Positions 42,220 to 50,946 of a DNA stretch of 64,000 nucleotides are shown piece by piece. Made by a program: the position numbers and the translations under genes. Where the stretch lies: assembly GCF_029892565.1 (NCBI RefSeq), contig NZ_JARXVH010000004.1, positions 248,001 to 312,000 of the forward strand. The letters run 5' to 3'. Within the stretch, counting starts at the first letter, position 1. Each line of letters opens with the position of its first letter. The notes beneath the pieces are model-generated. The model did not search any database and was not told the DNA's origin. It saw only the letters and a program-made list of their open reading frames with translations. The stretch is from Streptomyces pseudovenezuelae. GTDB taxonomy: Bacteria; Actinomycetota; Actinomycetes; Streptomycetales; Streptomycetaceae.

Positions 42220-43989
42220 GTGCCTGTCTTCACGCGCCTTAGTCACCACCAGGACACGTCACCCGAGGTCGAGCCGGAGGCCGGGGCGGAAGCGAGTGCG
42301 CCCGAGCCGAAGAAGGGGCTGCGGGCCCGCCTAGCGACGCTCCGCGACCGTCATCCCACAGCCATGCACACCATCCGCTGGACGATCACGATCCTCTGTG
42401 CCGCGCTCGTCCTCGGCGCGCTGATGCTGCCGAACCGGATGAACGCGCTGCAGCCGGACCGGTTCACGCGCATTCCGGTGGAGGCGATCCTCGGGGCGGC
42501 CGTGGCGCTGGCGCTACCCCGCCGGCCGCGGCTCATAGTCGCCGCGGTGTCCGGGGTGGCCCTGGGCGCGATGACGATCGTGAACCTGTTGGACATGGGG
42601 TTCCTGGAGTACCTGGGCCGGGGCTTCAACCTGATTCTGGACTGGGAGCTGCTGCCGGACGCGCAGGCGTACATCCAGGACTCGATGGGCAAGGCCGTGG
42701 CGGTCGGCGCGAGCGTCGGCGCGGTGGTCCTGGTGGTCGTACTGCTCACCGTGATGGCACTTGCCATGGTCCGCCTCAGCAACCTGCTCTCCCGCAACAA
42801 GCAGGTCGCGACCCGGGCGACGCTCATAGCCACCGTCGCCTGGGTGCTCTGCTCGGCGCTGAGTCTGCAGATCTCCGGGGTGCCGATCGCCGCCGACCGG
42901 ACCGCGGCGGCCCTGAGTGTCCAGGTGCGGCGGGTGCAGGACACGTTGCGGGACGAGGCGGAGTTCCAGAAGGTGGCGAAGGTCGACGCGTTCGGGAACA
43001 CGCCGCCCTCTCAACTCGTGCCCGACCTGCGCGGCAAGGACATGGTCTTCACCTTCATCGAGAGCTACGGCCGCAGCGCGATCGAGGACCCGATCATGGC
43101 GCCCGGAGTGGACAAGACGCTGGACGTGAGCACCAAAGCCCTCGCCAAGGCCGGCTTCCACGCGAAGAGCGGGTGGCTGACCTCGGCGACGTACGGCGGC
43201 AGCAGTTGGCTCGGCCACTCGACCACGATGTCGGGCCTGTGGATCGACAACCAGCAGCGCTACCGCACGGTGATGGCGAGCGACCACCTCAGCCTCACCA
43301 AGGCGTTCCAGAAGACGGGCGACTGGGACACGGTCGGGATCATGCCGGGTGTGCAGAAGGCGTGGCCGGAGCAGCAGTACTACGGCCTCGAATCGGTCCG
43401 CAACGCCTTCCAACTGGGCTACAAGGGCCCGAAGTTCAGCTGGTCCACGATGCCGGACCAGTACGCCCTGGAGGCGTACCAGAAGCTGGAGCACAGCAAG
43501 AAGCGCGACAAGCCGCTGATGTCGGAGATCATCCTGACCTCAAGTCACCAGCCCTGGGCGCCGATCCCGAAGATGGTCGACTGGGACAAGCTCGGCGACG
43601 GCTCGGTCTTCAACGCCATCCAGAAGGCCGGCAAGAAGGCCTCCGACGTCATCACGAACCCCACCAAGTCCCGTGAGGAGTACGGCAAGTCGGTCCAGTA
43701 CTCGGTGACCGCGCTCACCCAGTGGATGGAGCGGTACGGCGACGAGAACACGGTCCTGGTCTTCCTCGGCGACCACCAGCCCATCGCCCGGGTCAGCGGT
43801 GACCACGCCAGCCGTGACGTCCCGATCTCCATCGTCGCCAAGGATCCGAAGGTCCTCGACAAGATCGCCGACTGGAACTGGTCCGACGGCCTCCGCCCCG
43901 CCCACAACGCCCCTGTCTGGAAGATGAGCGCGTTCCGGGACAAGTTCCTTACGGCGTACGGCTCCACTCCCCACCCGAAGAAGAGCTGA
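42220..43989 (+). CDS. Membrane-anchored sulfatase/phosphoglycerol-transferase-like protein
   Basis: A 589-residue protein with a charged cytoplasmic start, four to five membrane helices (about 50-230) and an extracytoplasmic sulfatase/alkaline-phosphatase-fold domain. Metal-site motifs are FIESYGRSA, the SATYGGSSWLGHST segment that should carry the nucleophile, and FLGDHQP near the end. The plan resembles LtaS-type lipoteichoic acid synthases and OpgB-like transferases, so a role in envelope polymer modification is likely but unproven. GTG at 42220 is preferred because of GGAAGGAAC upstream; ATG at 42184 lacks a site. Confidence 0.8.
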   Translation: MPVFTRLSHHQDTSPEVEPEAGAEASAPEPKKGLRARLATLRDRHPTAMHTIRWTITILCAALVLGALMLPNRMNALQPDRFTRIPVEAILGAAVALALPRRPRLIVAAVSGVALGAMTIVNLLDMGFLEYLGRGFNLILDWELLPDAQAYIQDSMGKAVAVGASVGAVVLVVVLLTVMALAMVRLSNLLSRNKQVATRATLIATVAWVLCSALSLQISGVPIAADRTAAALSVQVRRVQDTLRDEAEFQKVAKVDAFGNTPPSQLVPDLRGKDMVFTFIESYGRSAIEDPIMAPGVDKTLDVSTKALAKAGFHAKSGWLTSATYGGSSWLGHSTTMSGLWIDNQQRYRTVMASDHLSLTKAFQKTGDWDTVGIMPGVQKAWPEQQYYGLESVRNAFQLGYKGPKFSWSTMPDQYALEAYQKLEHSKKRDKPLMSEIILTSSHQPWAPIPKMVDWDKLGDGSVFNAIQKAGKKASDVITNPTKSREEYGKSVQYSVTALTQWMERYGDENTVLVFLGDHQPIARVSGDHASRDVPISIVAKDPKVLDKIADWNWSDGLRPAHNAPVWKMSAFRDKFLTAYGSTPHPKKS

Positions 43990-44003
43990 CCGCAGTCCAC
44001 TCA

Positions 44004-44079
44004 CCCTCCAGGGGGCTCCGCCCCCTGGACCCCCATCGGCCCTGAAGGGGCCTCGTCCTCAAACGCCGGACGGGCTGAG
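44004..44079 (+). repeat. Second type of dispersed Streptomyces intergenic repeat (type C), with 9-bp stem-loop
   Basis: A perfect stem CCAGGGGGC/GCCCCCTGG with loop TCC (44008-44028) is followed by ACCCCCATCGGCCCTGAAGG and CAAACGCCGGACGGGCTGA. I recall closely similar strings after genes in many Streptomyces genomes. It sits 15 bases after the sulfatase-like stop and can act as its terminator. Confidence 0.7.
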
Positions 44080-44156
44080 TTAGCGGAACCGGCATCAAGC
44101 AGTGCACACACCCCGGCCCGGCCCCGACCCACTCCCCACCCGTGAGCGCGGACCCG

Positions 44157-45299
44157 TCACCCTCCAGACGTGTCCAGCTCCGCATCCTCGCTCAACCCGG
44201 CACAGTCGTACGGGTCCTTGAGCCAACCATCCGGCAGCACAACCCGGTTGTTCCCCGAGGTACGCCCACGCGGCCCGTCCGCCCCGACCGGCCAAGCCTG
44301 GTCGAGCTCCAACTCGTCCAGCCCGGCCCGCAGTTCGGCCAGAGACGACGTAACGGCAAGCCGCTTCCGCATCTCGCTCCCGACCGCGAACCCCTTCAAG
44401 TACCAAGCGACATGCTTACGGAAGTCGATGACGCCCCGCGCCTCGTCGCCGATCCACTCACCGAGCAACGTCGCGTGACGGACCATCACATCGGCGACCA
44501 CGCGCAACGACGGCCGCGCGACATCCCCCGTACGCCCCTCGAACCCGGCCACCAGATCCGCGAACAGCCAAGGCCGCCCAAGGCACCCACGCCCCACGAC
44601 AACCCCGTCGACACCCGTCTCCCGCACCATCCGCAGCGCGTCCTCGGCCGACCAGATGTCCCCGTTGCCGAGCACGGGAATCTCCGGCACGTGCTCCTTC
44701 AACCGAGCAATCGCCTCCCAGTCGGCCGTGCCGCCGTAGTGCTGAGCAGCCGTACGCCCGTGCAACGCGATCGCCGTGACCCCCTCCTCGACAGCGATAC
44801 GCCCCGCGTCGAGGTACGTGATGTGGTCGTCGTCGATCCCCTTGCGCATCTTCATCGTGACCGGCAGGTCCCCGGCCCCCGACACGGCCTCGCGCAGGAT
44901 CGCCCGCAGCAGGTTCCGCTTGTACGGAAGCGCGGACCCGCCACCCTTCCTCGTCACCTTGGGAACCGGGCACCCGAAGTTGAGGTCGATGTGATCGGCG
45001 AGCCCTTCCTCCGCGATCATCCGCACGGCCTTGCCCACCGTCGCCGGATCAACCCCGTACAGCTGAATCGAGCGAGGCGTCTCCGTCGCGTCGAAGTGGA
45101 TCAGCTGCATGGTCTTCTCGTTGCGCTCGACCAGCGCCCGAGTAGTGATCATCTCGCTGACGAACAGCCCCTTCCCCCCGCTGAACTCCCGACACAGCGT
45201 GCGGAAGGGCGCGTTGGTGATCCCGGCCATGGGAGCCAGGACGACGGGCGGCTGAACGATGTGCGGCCCGATCTGCAGGGGCGCGGCGGTCGTGGACAT
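44157..45299 (-). CDS. dusB: tRNA-dihydrouridine synthase, DusB-like
   Basis: A 380-residue FMN enzyme that reduces specific uridines in tRNA. The TIM barrel shows LAPMAGITNAPFR (FMN loop), the catalytic Cys in LNFGCPVPKV, KMRKGIDDDH, the phosphate-binding HGRTAAQHY, and GNGDIWS. The C-terminal helical tRNA-binding domain follows (DFRKHVAWYLKGF). The ATG at 45299 is chosen since GGAGGA lies directly upstream and the family begins here. It is convergent with the sulfatase-like gene and divergent from an MFS exporter gene across 109 bp. Confidence 0.92.
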   Translation of the reverse strand: MSTTAAPLQIGPHIVQPPVVLAPMAGITNAPFRTLCREFSGGKGLFVSEMITTRALVERNEKTMQLIHFDATETPRSIQLYGVDPATVGKAVRMIAEEGLADHIDLNFGCPVPKVTRKGGGSALPYKRNLLRAILREAVSGAGDLPVTMKMRKGIDDDHITYLDAGRIAVEEGVTAIALHGRTAAQHYGGTADWEAIARLKEHVPEIPVLGNGDIWSAEDALRMVRETGVDGVVVGRGCLGRPWLFADLVAGFEGRTGDVARPSLRVVADVMVRHATLLGEWIGDEARGVIDFRKHVAWYLKGFAVGSEMRKRLAVTSSLAELRAGLDELELDQAWPVGADGPRGRTSGNNRVVLPDGWLKDPYDCAGLSEDAELDTSGG

Positions 45300-45408
45300 T
45301 CCTCCATTGTCACGCACGCGGAAGAGTGCCCGCGGCGAGAAAGAAGAGTGCCCGAGGCAAGATCTTGTAACGGTCATTAGTTAGACACACTATCGACGTG
45401 AGCGTACG

Positions 45409-46863
45409 ATGGAACGCATGCCCGAGCTCAGCCCCCGCCGCCGCATGCTGGTGCTCGCGATCTGCTGCATGAGCCTGCTGATCGTGAGCCTCGACGTCAC
45501 CATCCTGAACGTCGCCCTCCCCTCGATGCAGGACGAACTGCACGCGAGTACGGCCGGCCTCCAGTGGACGATCGACGCGTACACCCTGGTCCTGGCCTCG
45601 CTGCTGATGCTGGCGGGCTCGACGGCGGACCGGATCGGCCGCAAGCGCGTGTTCATGGTGGGCCTGGTGGTCTTCAGCCTCGGCTCACTGCTCTGCTCCC
45701 TCGCCCCGAACCTCGACGCGCTGATCGCCTTCCGCATGATCCAGGCGGTCGGCGGCTCGATGCTCAACCCGGTCGCGATGTCGATCATCACCAACACGTT
45801 CACCGACCCGCGGGAGCGCGCCAAGGCGATCGGTGTGTGGGGCGCGGTGGTCGGCATATCGATGGCGGCGGGCCCGCTGATCGGCGGCGTACTGGTGGAC
45901 TCGATCGGCTGGCGCTCGATCTTCTGGACCAACCTCCCGGTGGGCCTCGCGGCCCTGCTGCTGACCCTGCGCTACGTCCCCGAGTCCCGCGCCCCCAAGG
46001 CCCGCCGCCCCGACCCGGTCGGCCAGTTCCTGGTCATCGCCCTGTTCGGTTCACTGACGTACGCGATCATCGAGGCACCGACCTCCGGCATGACGACCGT
46101 GCTGCCGTTCGCGGCGATCGCGCTGGCCGCGCTCCTCGGACTCCTGCGCTACGAGCCGCGCCGCGACGAACCCCTCATCGACCTGCGCTTCTTCCGCTCG
46201 GCCCCGTTCAGCGGCGCCACCGTGATCGCGATCGGGGCGTTCGCGGCGCTGGGCGGCTTCCTGTTCCTGTCGACGCTGTACCTGCAGAACGTGCGCGGCC
46301 TGAGCGCCCTGCACGCCGGACTGTGGATGCTGCCGATGGCGGTGCCGATGTTCCTGTGCGCACCGGTGTCCGGGCGGCTGGTCGGCAGCCGGGGGCCGCG
46401 GCTCTCGCTGCTGATCGCGGGGACGGCGATGACGGTGAGCGCGGTGATGTTCGCGGCGTTCGACGCGGAGACCTCGAACGCGACCCTGTTCATCGGCTAC
46501 GCCGTGTTCGGCATCGGCTTCGGTTTCGTGAACGCGCCGATCACCAACACGGCGGTGTCGGGGATGCCGCGGGCCCAGGCCGGCGTGGCCGCCGCGGTCG
46601 CCTCCACGAGCCGCCAGCTAGGGCAGACGCTGGGCGTCGCGGTGATCGGCGCGGTGCTGGCGTCGGGCATCGACGCGTCGTCGTACAAGACCACCTTCGT
46701 GTCGGCCTCGGTGCCGGGCTGGTGGATCCTCGTCGGCTGCGGAGCCACGGTGCTCGGGCTCGGGCTGCTGACGAGCGGGCGCTGGGCGCGGGGGACGGCG
46801 GAACGGACGGCAGAACAGCTGGAGTCGATCGAGGTACGCGAAGCGGCGAGGGTCAGCGCGTAA
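45409..46863 (+). CDS. MFS drug exporter, DHA2 (EmrB/QacA) 14-helix type
   Basis: A 484-residue transporter with 14 predicted helices. Motif A is ADRIGRKRVF after helix 2; helix 1 has LDVTILNVALP, the DHA2 hallmark. It would expel hydrophobic or cationic compounds by proton antiport. Two close ATGs (45409, 45418) compete as start. Upstream, TTGTAA and CACTAT with 17-base spacing could be promoter boxes, and a TAGT-n7-ACTA repeat (45378-45392) overlaps the spacer, suggesting repressor control, but no regulator gene is adjacent. It is followed convergently by the XRE regulator gene. Confidence 0.9.
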   Translation: MERMPELSPRRRMLVLAICCMSLLIVSLDVTILNVALPSMQDELHASTAGLQWTIDAYTLVLASLLMLAGSTADRIGRKRVFMVGLVVFSLGSLLCSLAPNLDALIAFRMIQAVGGSMLNPVAMSIITNTFTDPRERAKAIGVWGAVVGISMAAGPLIGGVLVDSIGWRSIFWTNLPVGLAALLLTLRYVPESRAPKARRPDPVGQFLVIALFGSLTYAIIEAPTSGMTTVLPFAAIALAALLGLLRYEPRRDEPLIDLRFFRSAPFSGATVIAIGAFAALGGFLFLSTLYLQNVRGLSALHAGLWMLPMAVPMFLCAPVSGRLVGSRGPRLSLLIAGTAMTVSAVMFAAFDAETSNATLFIGYAVFGIGFGFVNAPITNTAVSGMPRAQAGVAAAVASTSRQLGQTLGVAVIGAVLASGIDASSYKTTFVSASVPGWWILVGCGATVLGLGLLTSGRWARGTAERTAEQLESIEVREAARVSA

Positions 46864-46903
46864 CAAGACGCGACCACTCACCGCCACCCACGACGACCCG
46901 CGG

Positions 46904-47833
46904 TCAGCGCACAGCCCCGGTCTCCCTCTCCCCGGCCTTCTCCACCGCGATCTCGTGCAGCCGCTCCAGCCGCCGCCGCGACTCCTCGTCCACCGGCAGG
47001 TAGGTGACCATGCGCGGACCGACCTCCGGACCGAGCCACAGGTCCGTGTGGTGGACGGTGACGCGGCCGACGTACCTGTTGCGGAACTCCTTGCGCTTGC
47101 CGCGGTGTTCGACGATCTCGTGCCGCTCCCAGGCCTCGCAGAAGTCCTCGGACTCGGCGCGCAGCCGCTTGAGGAGGGTCTTCCAGGCGGGCTCGGCGAG
47201 GTGGCCCGCCATCGTGGCGCGGAAGCGGGCGGCCATCGTGCGCTGGGCGTCCGCGAGGTGCACGATCGAGGACTGCCAGTCCGGGTTGGTGTAGGAGAGG
47301 ATCATGCAGTTGCGGTCCTCGGCGGGCACCTCGGCCAGGTCGCACAGCAGCAGTCCGTACGTGCGGTTGTAGGCGAGGATGTCGTACCGGCTGTTCTGCA
47401 CGCAGGCCGGGACCGGTTCGAGCTGGTCGAGGACGGCGCGCAGGCCCGGGGTGATCGACGGGCAGGACGTGGCCGGCGTCGGGTCGATCGCGCCGGCGAG
47501 CTGGAAGAGGTGGGCCCGCTCGCTCGGGTCGAGCAGCAGGGTGCGGGCCAGGGCGTCCAGGACCTGCACGGAGACCTGGATGTCCCGGGCCTGTTCGAGC
47601 CACGTGTACCAGGTGACGCCGACCGCGGAGAGGTGGGCGACCTCCTCGCGCCGCAGTCCGGGCGTGCGGCGGCGCGAGCCGCGCACCAGACCGACCTGCT
47701 CCGGGGTGATGTGCTCGCGCCGGTGGCGCAGGAAGGCGGCGAGTTCGTGCCGGCGGATCGCCGACACGGCCGCACCGCGCGGCGGCGGGGCCGTGCCGTC
47801 GAGTGGCGTCAGATCCTGGGCCATGGTCGTCAT
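46904..47833 (-). CDS. XRE-type regulator with MmyB-like ligand-binding domain
   Basis: A 309-residue protein with an N-terminal helix-turn-helix (LAAFLRHRREHI, TPGLRREEVAHLSAVGVTWYTWLEQARDIQ) and the C-terminal MmyB-like domain of PAS type (AYNRTYGLLLCDL, NPDWQSSIVHLADAQRTMAARFRA). Such proteins are often divergent from an exporter or short-chain reductase they control and may bind fatty-acid-like ligands. Here the divergent gene is an MFS exporter, and an inverted repeat lies between them. ATG at 47833 follows GGAGGG; the ATG three codons later is also possible. Confidence 0.88.
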   Translation of the reverse strand: MTTMAQDLTPLDGTAPPPRGAAVSAIRRHELAAFLRHRREHITPEQVGLVRGSRRRTPGLRREEVAHLSAVGVTWYTWLEQARDIQVSVQVLDALARTLLLDPSERAHLFQLAGAIDPTPATSCPSITPGLRAVLDQLEPVPACVQNSRYDILAYNRTYGLLLCDLAEVPAEDRNCMILSYTNPDWQSSIVHLADAQRTMAARFRATMAGHLAEPAWKTLLKRLRAESEDFCEAWERHEIVEHRGKRKEFRNRYVGRVTVHHTDLWLGPEVGPRMVTYLPVDEESRRRLERLHEIAVEKAGERETGAVR

Positions 47834-47880
47834 ACCCTCCAGCGTGCCTCGCCCCGTACCCTGTTGCCAGGTGGTTCCGC

Positions 47881-47904
47881 TACCAGGATAAGAAGACTCT
47901 GGTA
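47881..47904. promoter_or_regulatory. TACCAG-n12-CTGGTA inverted repeat between XRE regulator and MFS exporter
   Basis: Perfect six-base arms (47881-47886 and 47899-47904) with a 12-base spacer; the right arm is also part of the palindrome TGGTACCA (47900-47907). It lies in the 102-bp gap between divergent genes and is the best candidate operator of the XRE/MmyB protein. Confidence 0.55.
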
Positions 47905-47935
47905 CCACTCTGCGCGTGGGCGCAGGCTCGTCACC

Positions 47936-49360
47936 GTGACCGAAACCCTCACTTCCCACCGGACCGGGACCCCCGCGCCACCCGCGCTGGGCGGCCTAGG
48001 CCTGTTCACGGTGCTGCTGGCCGCGGCACTGCCCCTCATCGACTTCTTCATCGTCAACGTCGCCCTGCCCAGCATCGGCCACGACCTCGCCGCGAGCGAG
48101 TCCGTGCTGGAGCTCGTCGTCGCCGGGTACGGACTCGCGTACGCCGTGCTGCTGGTCCTCGGCGGCCGGCTCGGCGACCTCTTCGGCCGCCGCCGGCTGT
48201 TCCTGGGCGGCATGGCCGCGTTCGGCCTGACCTCGCTGGCCTGCGGGCTCGCGCCGACCGCGTGGACGCTGGTCGCGGCCCGGGTCGCGCAGGGCGCCGC
48301 GTCCGCCGCGATGCTGCCGCAGGTGCTCGCCACCATCCAGTCGGCCACCGCCGGACCGCGCCGCGCCAAGGCGATGGGCCTCTACGGCGCGACGGCCGGA
48401 CTGTCCATGGTGGCCGGGCAGATCCTCGGTGGCGTCCTGGTCGCCGCCGACATCGCCGGCACCGGCTGGCGCTCGGTGTTCCTCGTGAACGTCCCCGTGG
48501 TCGTCGTGGGCCTGATCCTGGCGGCCCGTGCGGTTCCCGAGACCCGGGCCCAGCGGCCGGAGCCGGTGGACGGGCCCGGCACGGTCCTGCTGGCGGCCAC
48601 GCTGCTCGCGCTGCTGGCCCCGCTGACGGAGGGCCGGTCGGCGGGCTGGCCGCTGTGGACGTGGCTGTCGCTGGCCGCGTTCCCGTTCCTGGCGTGGACG
48701 TTCTACGCGGTGGAGCGCCGGGCGGACCGGCGCGGGCGGACGCCGCTGGTCCCGCCGAGCCTGTTCGAACTCACCTCGCTGCGGCGTGGGTTGGTGCTGA
48801 TCGTGCCGTTCGCGTGCGGCTTCAGCGGCTTCATGTTCGTGATCGCGATGGCGCTGCAGCGGGGCGCCGGGCTCGGTCCGGTGCGGGCGGGGCTGGCCCT
48901 CGTACCGCTCGCGGTGACGTTCTTCTTCGCCTCCATCGCGGGACCGCGGCTGGTCGGCCGGTACGGGACGCGGGTGGTGACGGCGGGCTCGCTGCTCCAG
49001 GGCATCGGCCTGGTCCTGATGATCCTGGCCGCCCGGCACTCCTGGCCCCACCTGGACTTCGTGACCCTGCTGCCCGGCGGGGCGGTCGCCGGTATCGGGC
49101 AGGCCCTCCAACTCCCCGTGATCTTCCGGATCGTGATGTCGGAGGTGCCGTCCGCACGGGCCGGCGTCGGCAGCGGGGTCATGCTGACGACCCAGCAGTC
49201 CTCGCTCGCGCTCGGCGTCGCCACCCTCGGCACGCTGTTCCTGTCCCTGGTCCCGGGGATGGGCATGCGGGACGCACTGGTCGCCACGCTGCTGGTGCAA
49301 CTGGCCGGCGTGGCACTGACGGGACTGCTCAGTCTGCGGCTGCCGAGGACCATCGGCTGA
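47936..49360 (+). CDS. MFS drug exporter, DHA2 type
   Basis: A 474-residue transporter with about 14 helices: LIDFFIVNVALPSIGHDL in helix 1, GRLGDLFGRRRLFL as motif A, and an antiporter-type GLSMVAGQILGG in helix 5. It belongs to the same broad family as the exporter at 45.4 kb, but the sequences are clearly different, so they are not a recent duplication. GTG at 47936 is chosen because it begins the family sequence; only AGG lies about ten bases upstream. The divergent XRE/MmyB regulator and the intervening inverted repeat suggest regulated export. Confidence 0.88.
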   Translation: MTETLTSHRTGTPAPPALGGLGLFTVLLAAALPLIDFFIVNVALPSIGHDLAASESVLELVVAGYGLAYAVLLVLGGRLGDLFGRRRLFLGGMAAFGLTSLACGLAPTAWTLVAARVAQGAASAAMLPQVLATIQSATAGPRRAKAMGLYGATAGLSMVAGQILGGVLVAADIAGTGWRSVFLVNVPVVVVGLILAARAVPETRAQRPEPVDGPGTVLLAATLLALLAPLTEGRSAGWPLWTWLSLAAFPFLAWTFYAVERRADRRGRTPLVPPSLFELTSLRRGLVLIVPFACGFSGFMFVIAMALQRGAGLGPVRAGLALVPLAVTFFFASIAGPRLVGRYGTRVVTAGSLLQGIGLVLMILAARHSWPHLDFVTLLPGGAVAGIGQALQLPVIFRIVMSEVPSARAGVGSGVMLTTQQSSLALGVATLGTLFLSLVPGMGMRDALVATLLVQLAGVALTGLLSLRLPRTIG

Positions 49361-49394
49361 GCGGGGAGGCGCAGTTGGGAGCGCCGTACCTCAC

Positions 49395-49407
49395 AGTTCG
49401 ACGAACT
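49395..49407. promoter_or_regulatory. Palindrome AGTTCG-A-CGAACT
   Basis: A perfect 13-base palindrome lies 78 bases upstream of the small CxxC protein gene and just after the MFS stop. It resembles a LexA-type half-site arrangement (GAAC/GTTC), but the spacing does not fit the normal SOS box. Confidence 0.35.
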
Positions 49408-49484
49408 TGCCGTGAAGAAACTCCCGTTGATGTTGATATTGCTGCACACTCCTTGCCGGAGGCTCCTGAGCGGAGGCGAGGCGC

Positions 49485-49691
49485 ATGTTGCAGATCAACA
49501 CGAGCAAGGTGAGCCGCTGGGACCAGCACGGGCGGGAACATGTCGTCCGCGTGCAGCGCAAGGGCGCGCAGCGCACGATCGTGTGCGACACCTGCGGCTG
49601 GAAGAAGAACGCGCAGTTCCTGCCCTGGCTGAAGGCGGAGGAACACCTGGCCGAGGCACACCAGGCGACGGTGGATCCGTCCGGGGGCTGA
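49485..49691 (+). CDS. Small CxxC...HxxxxH putative zinc-binding protein
   Basis: A 68-residue basic protein with Cys-Asp-Thr-Cys (34-37) and, about 20 residues later, His-Leu-Ala-Glu-Ala-His (54-59). This C2H2-like spacing suggests one zinc ion. I do not recognise a characterised family. The upstream GAGGCGAGG and ATG are convincing and codon use is normal. A palindrome lies upstream. The protein could bind nucleic acid or protein, but nothing in the context shows which; it stands between an exporter and a serine hydrolase gene. Confidence 0.7.
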   Translation: MLQINTSKVSRWDQHGREHVVRVQRKGAQRTIVCDTCGWKKNAQFLPWLKAEEHLAEAHQATVDPSGG

Positions 49692-49733
49692 GGAACCGAG
49701 GGCTGAGGGAGCGATGAGTTCGTGGGGCGAGGA

Positions 49734-49754
49734 GAGTCGTATCCGATACGACTC
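49734..49754. promoter_or_regulatory. Perfect 21-base palindrome upstream of the serine hydrolase gene
   Basis: GAGTCGTATC and GATACGACTC flank a single C. It lies 21 bases before the ATG at 49776 and would fold into a 10-bp stem or bind a dimeric repressor. It is less GC-rich than the surroundings. No matching copy was noticed elsewhere in the window. Confidence 0.65.
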
Positions 49755-49775
49755 CCCGGACCGGAAGGCCGACCG

Positions 49776-50942
49776 ATGAGCTCTCTCCACGACACCCTGC
49801 GGCGACGCGTCGACGACGGCACCGTGCCGGGGGCGGTGGGCCTGGTGGCCCGCGGCGACGACGTCGAGGTGGTGACCGTCGGCTCCGTCGACGTCGAAGG
49901 CACCGCCCCGATGGCCCGCGACTCGATCTTCCGGATCGCCTCGGTCAGCAAGCCGGTCACGGCGGCGGCGGTGCTGGCGCTGGTGGAGGACGGGCGCCTC
50001 GCACTGGACGCCCCGGTGGAGGAGTGGCTGCCGGAGCTGGCGAAGCCGACGGTGGTCCGCACGCCCTCCTCGCCGGTCGAGGACGTGGTCCCGGCGGAGC
50101 GCCCGATCACGGTCGAGGACCTGCTGAGTTTCCGGGCCGGCTGGGGATTCCCGGACGACTTCTCCCTGTCGGCCGTCCAGACGCTGCTCGCGTTCCAGCA
50201 GGACGGCCGCGCCCCCTACCTCCAGCCCGGCCCCGACGAGTGGCTCGCCGCCCTGTCCCGGATCCCGATGGTGCGCCAGCCGGGCGCCGCGTGGCTCTAC
50301 AACACCTGCTCGGACATCCAGGGCGTCCTGGTCGCCCGCGCCTCGGGCTCGACCTTCCCCGACTTCCTGGCGGAGCGGTTCTTCAAGCCGCTGGGCATGA
50401 CGGACACGGCGTTCACGGTGCCGGAGCCGAAGCGGGCCCGCTTCACCACCGCCTACACCCCGGGCGAGAACGGCACGCTGGAGCAGGCCGACACCCCGGA
50501 CGGCGGCTTCAGCCGGCCCCCGGCCTTCCCCTCGGGCGCCGGCGGACTGGTCTCGACGGCCGACGACCTGCTGGCCTTCGGCCGGATGCTCGCGAACGCC
50601 GGCGCGGCACCGGACGGCACCCCGGTCCTCACCCCCACCTCCGTGAGCCGCATGACCACCAACCACCTCACCGCGGCCCAGCGCGACGCCTCGGCCCTGT
50701 TCCTGGAGGGCCAGGGCTGGGGCTACGGCGGTCAGGTCGACGTCACCCCCGTGGACCCCTGGAACGTCCCCGGCCGCTACGGCTGGGTCGGCGGCACGGG
50801 CACGGCGGCCCACGTCGTCCCCCCGACGGGCACGGTGACGGTCCTGCTGACCCAGGTGGCGATGACCAGCCCGACCCCGACACCGCTGATGCGGGAGTTC
50901 TGGGCGAGCGCGGCGGAGGGCCAGGGCCTGTCCACCTGGTGA
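49776..50942 (+). CDS. Serine hydrolase of the class C beta-lactamase/esterase family
   Basis: A 388-residue protein with the penicillin-binding fold. The nucleophile motif SVSK places Ser56 and Lys59, the YxN box appears as LYNT, and the third box reads GGTGT. No signal peptide is evident, so it is probably a cytoplasmic EstB-like esterase or amidase rather than a secreted beta-lactamase. ATG at 49776 follows GGAAGG at seven bases; an earlier GTG lacks a site. The perfect palindrome just upstream suggests that the gene is tightly regulated. Confidence 0.85.
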   Translation: MSSLHDTLRRRVDDGTVPGAVGLVARGDDVEVVTVGSVDVEGTAPMARDSIFRIASVSKPVTAAAVLALVEDGRLALDAPVEEWLPELAKPTVVRTPSSPVEDVVPAERPITVEDLLSFRAGWGFPDDFSLSAVQTLLAFQQDGRAPYLQPGPDEWLAALSRIPMVRQPGAAWLYNTCSDIQGVLVARASGSTFPDFLAERFFKPLGMTDTAFTVPEPKRARFTTAYTPGENGTLEQADTPDGGFSRPPAFPSGAGGLVSTADDLLAFGRMLANAGAAPDGTPVLTPTSVSRMTTNHLTAAQRDASALFLEGQGWGYGGQVDVTPVDPWNVPGRYGWVGGTGTAAHVVPPTGTVTVLLTQVAMTSPTPTPLMREFWASAAEGQGLSTW

Positions 50943-50946
50943 GGTC

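Noticed and set aside
45409..49360. Recent duplication of the two DHA2 exporters
   Set aside because: Apart from the shared family motifs the proteins differ throughout and the flanking DNA is not similar, so this is not a recent tandem duplication.
49395..49407. LexA/SOS box
   Set aside because: The palindrome AGTTCGACGAACT has GTTC/GAAC-like halves in the wrong arrangement and spacing for the actinobacterial SOS box (CGAAC-n4-GTTCG).
49776..50942. Secreted class C beta-lactamase conferring resistance
   Set aside because: The SxxK and YxN motifs fit, but no signal peptide is visible and the third box is GGTGT rather than KTG, so an EstB-like esterase is more likely.
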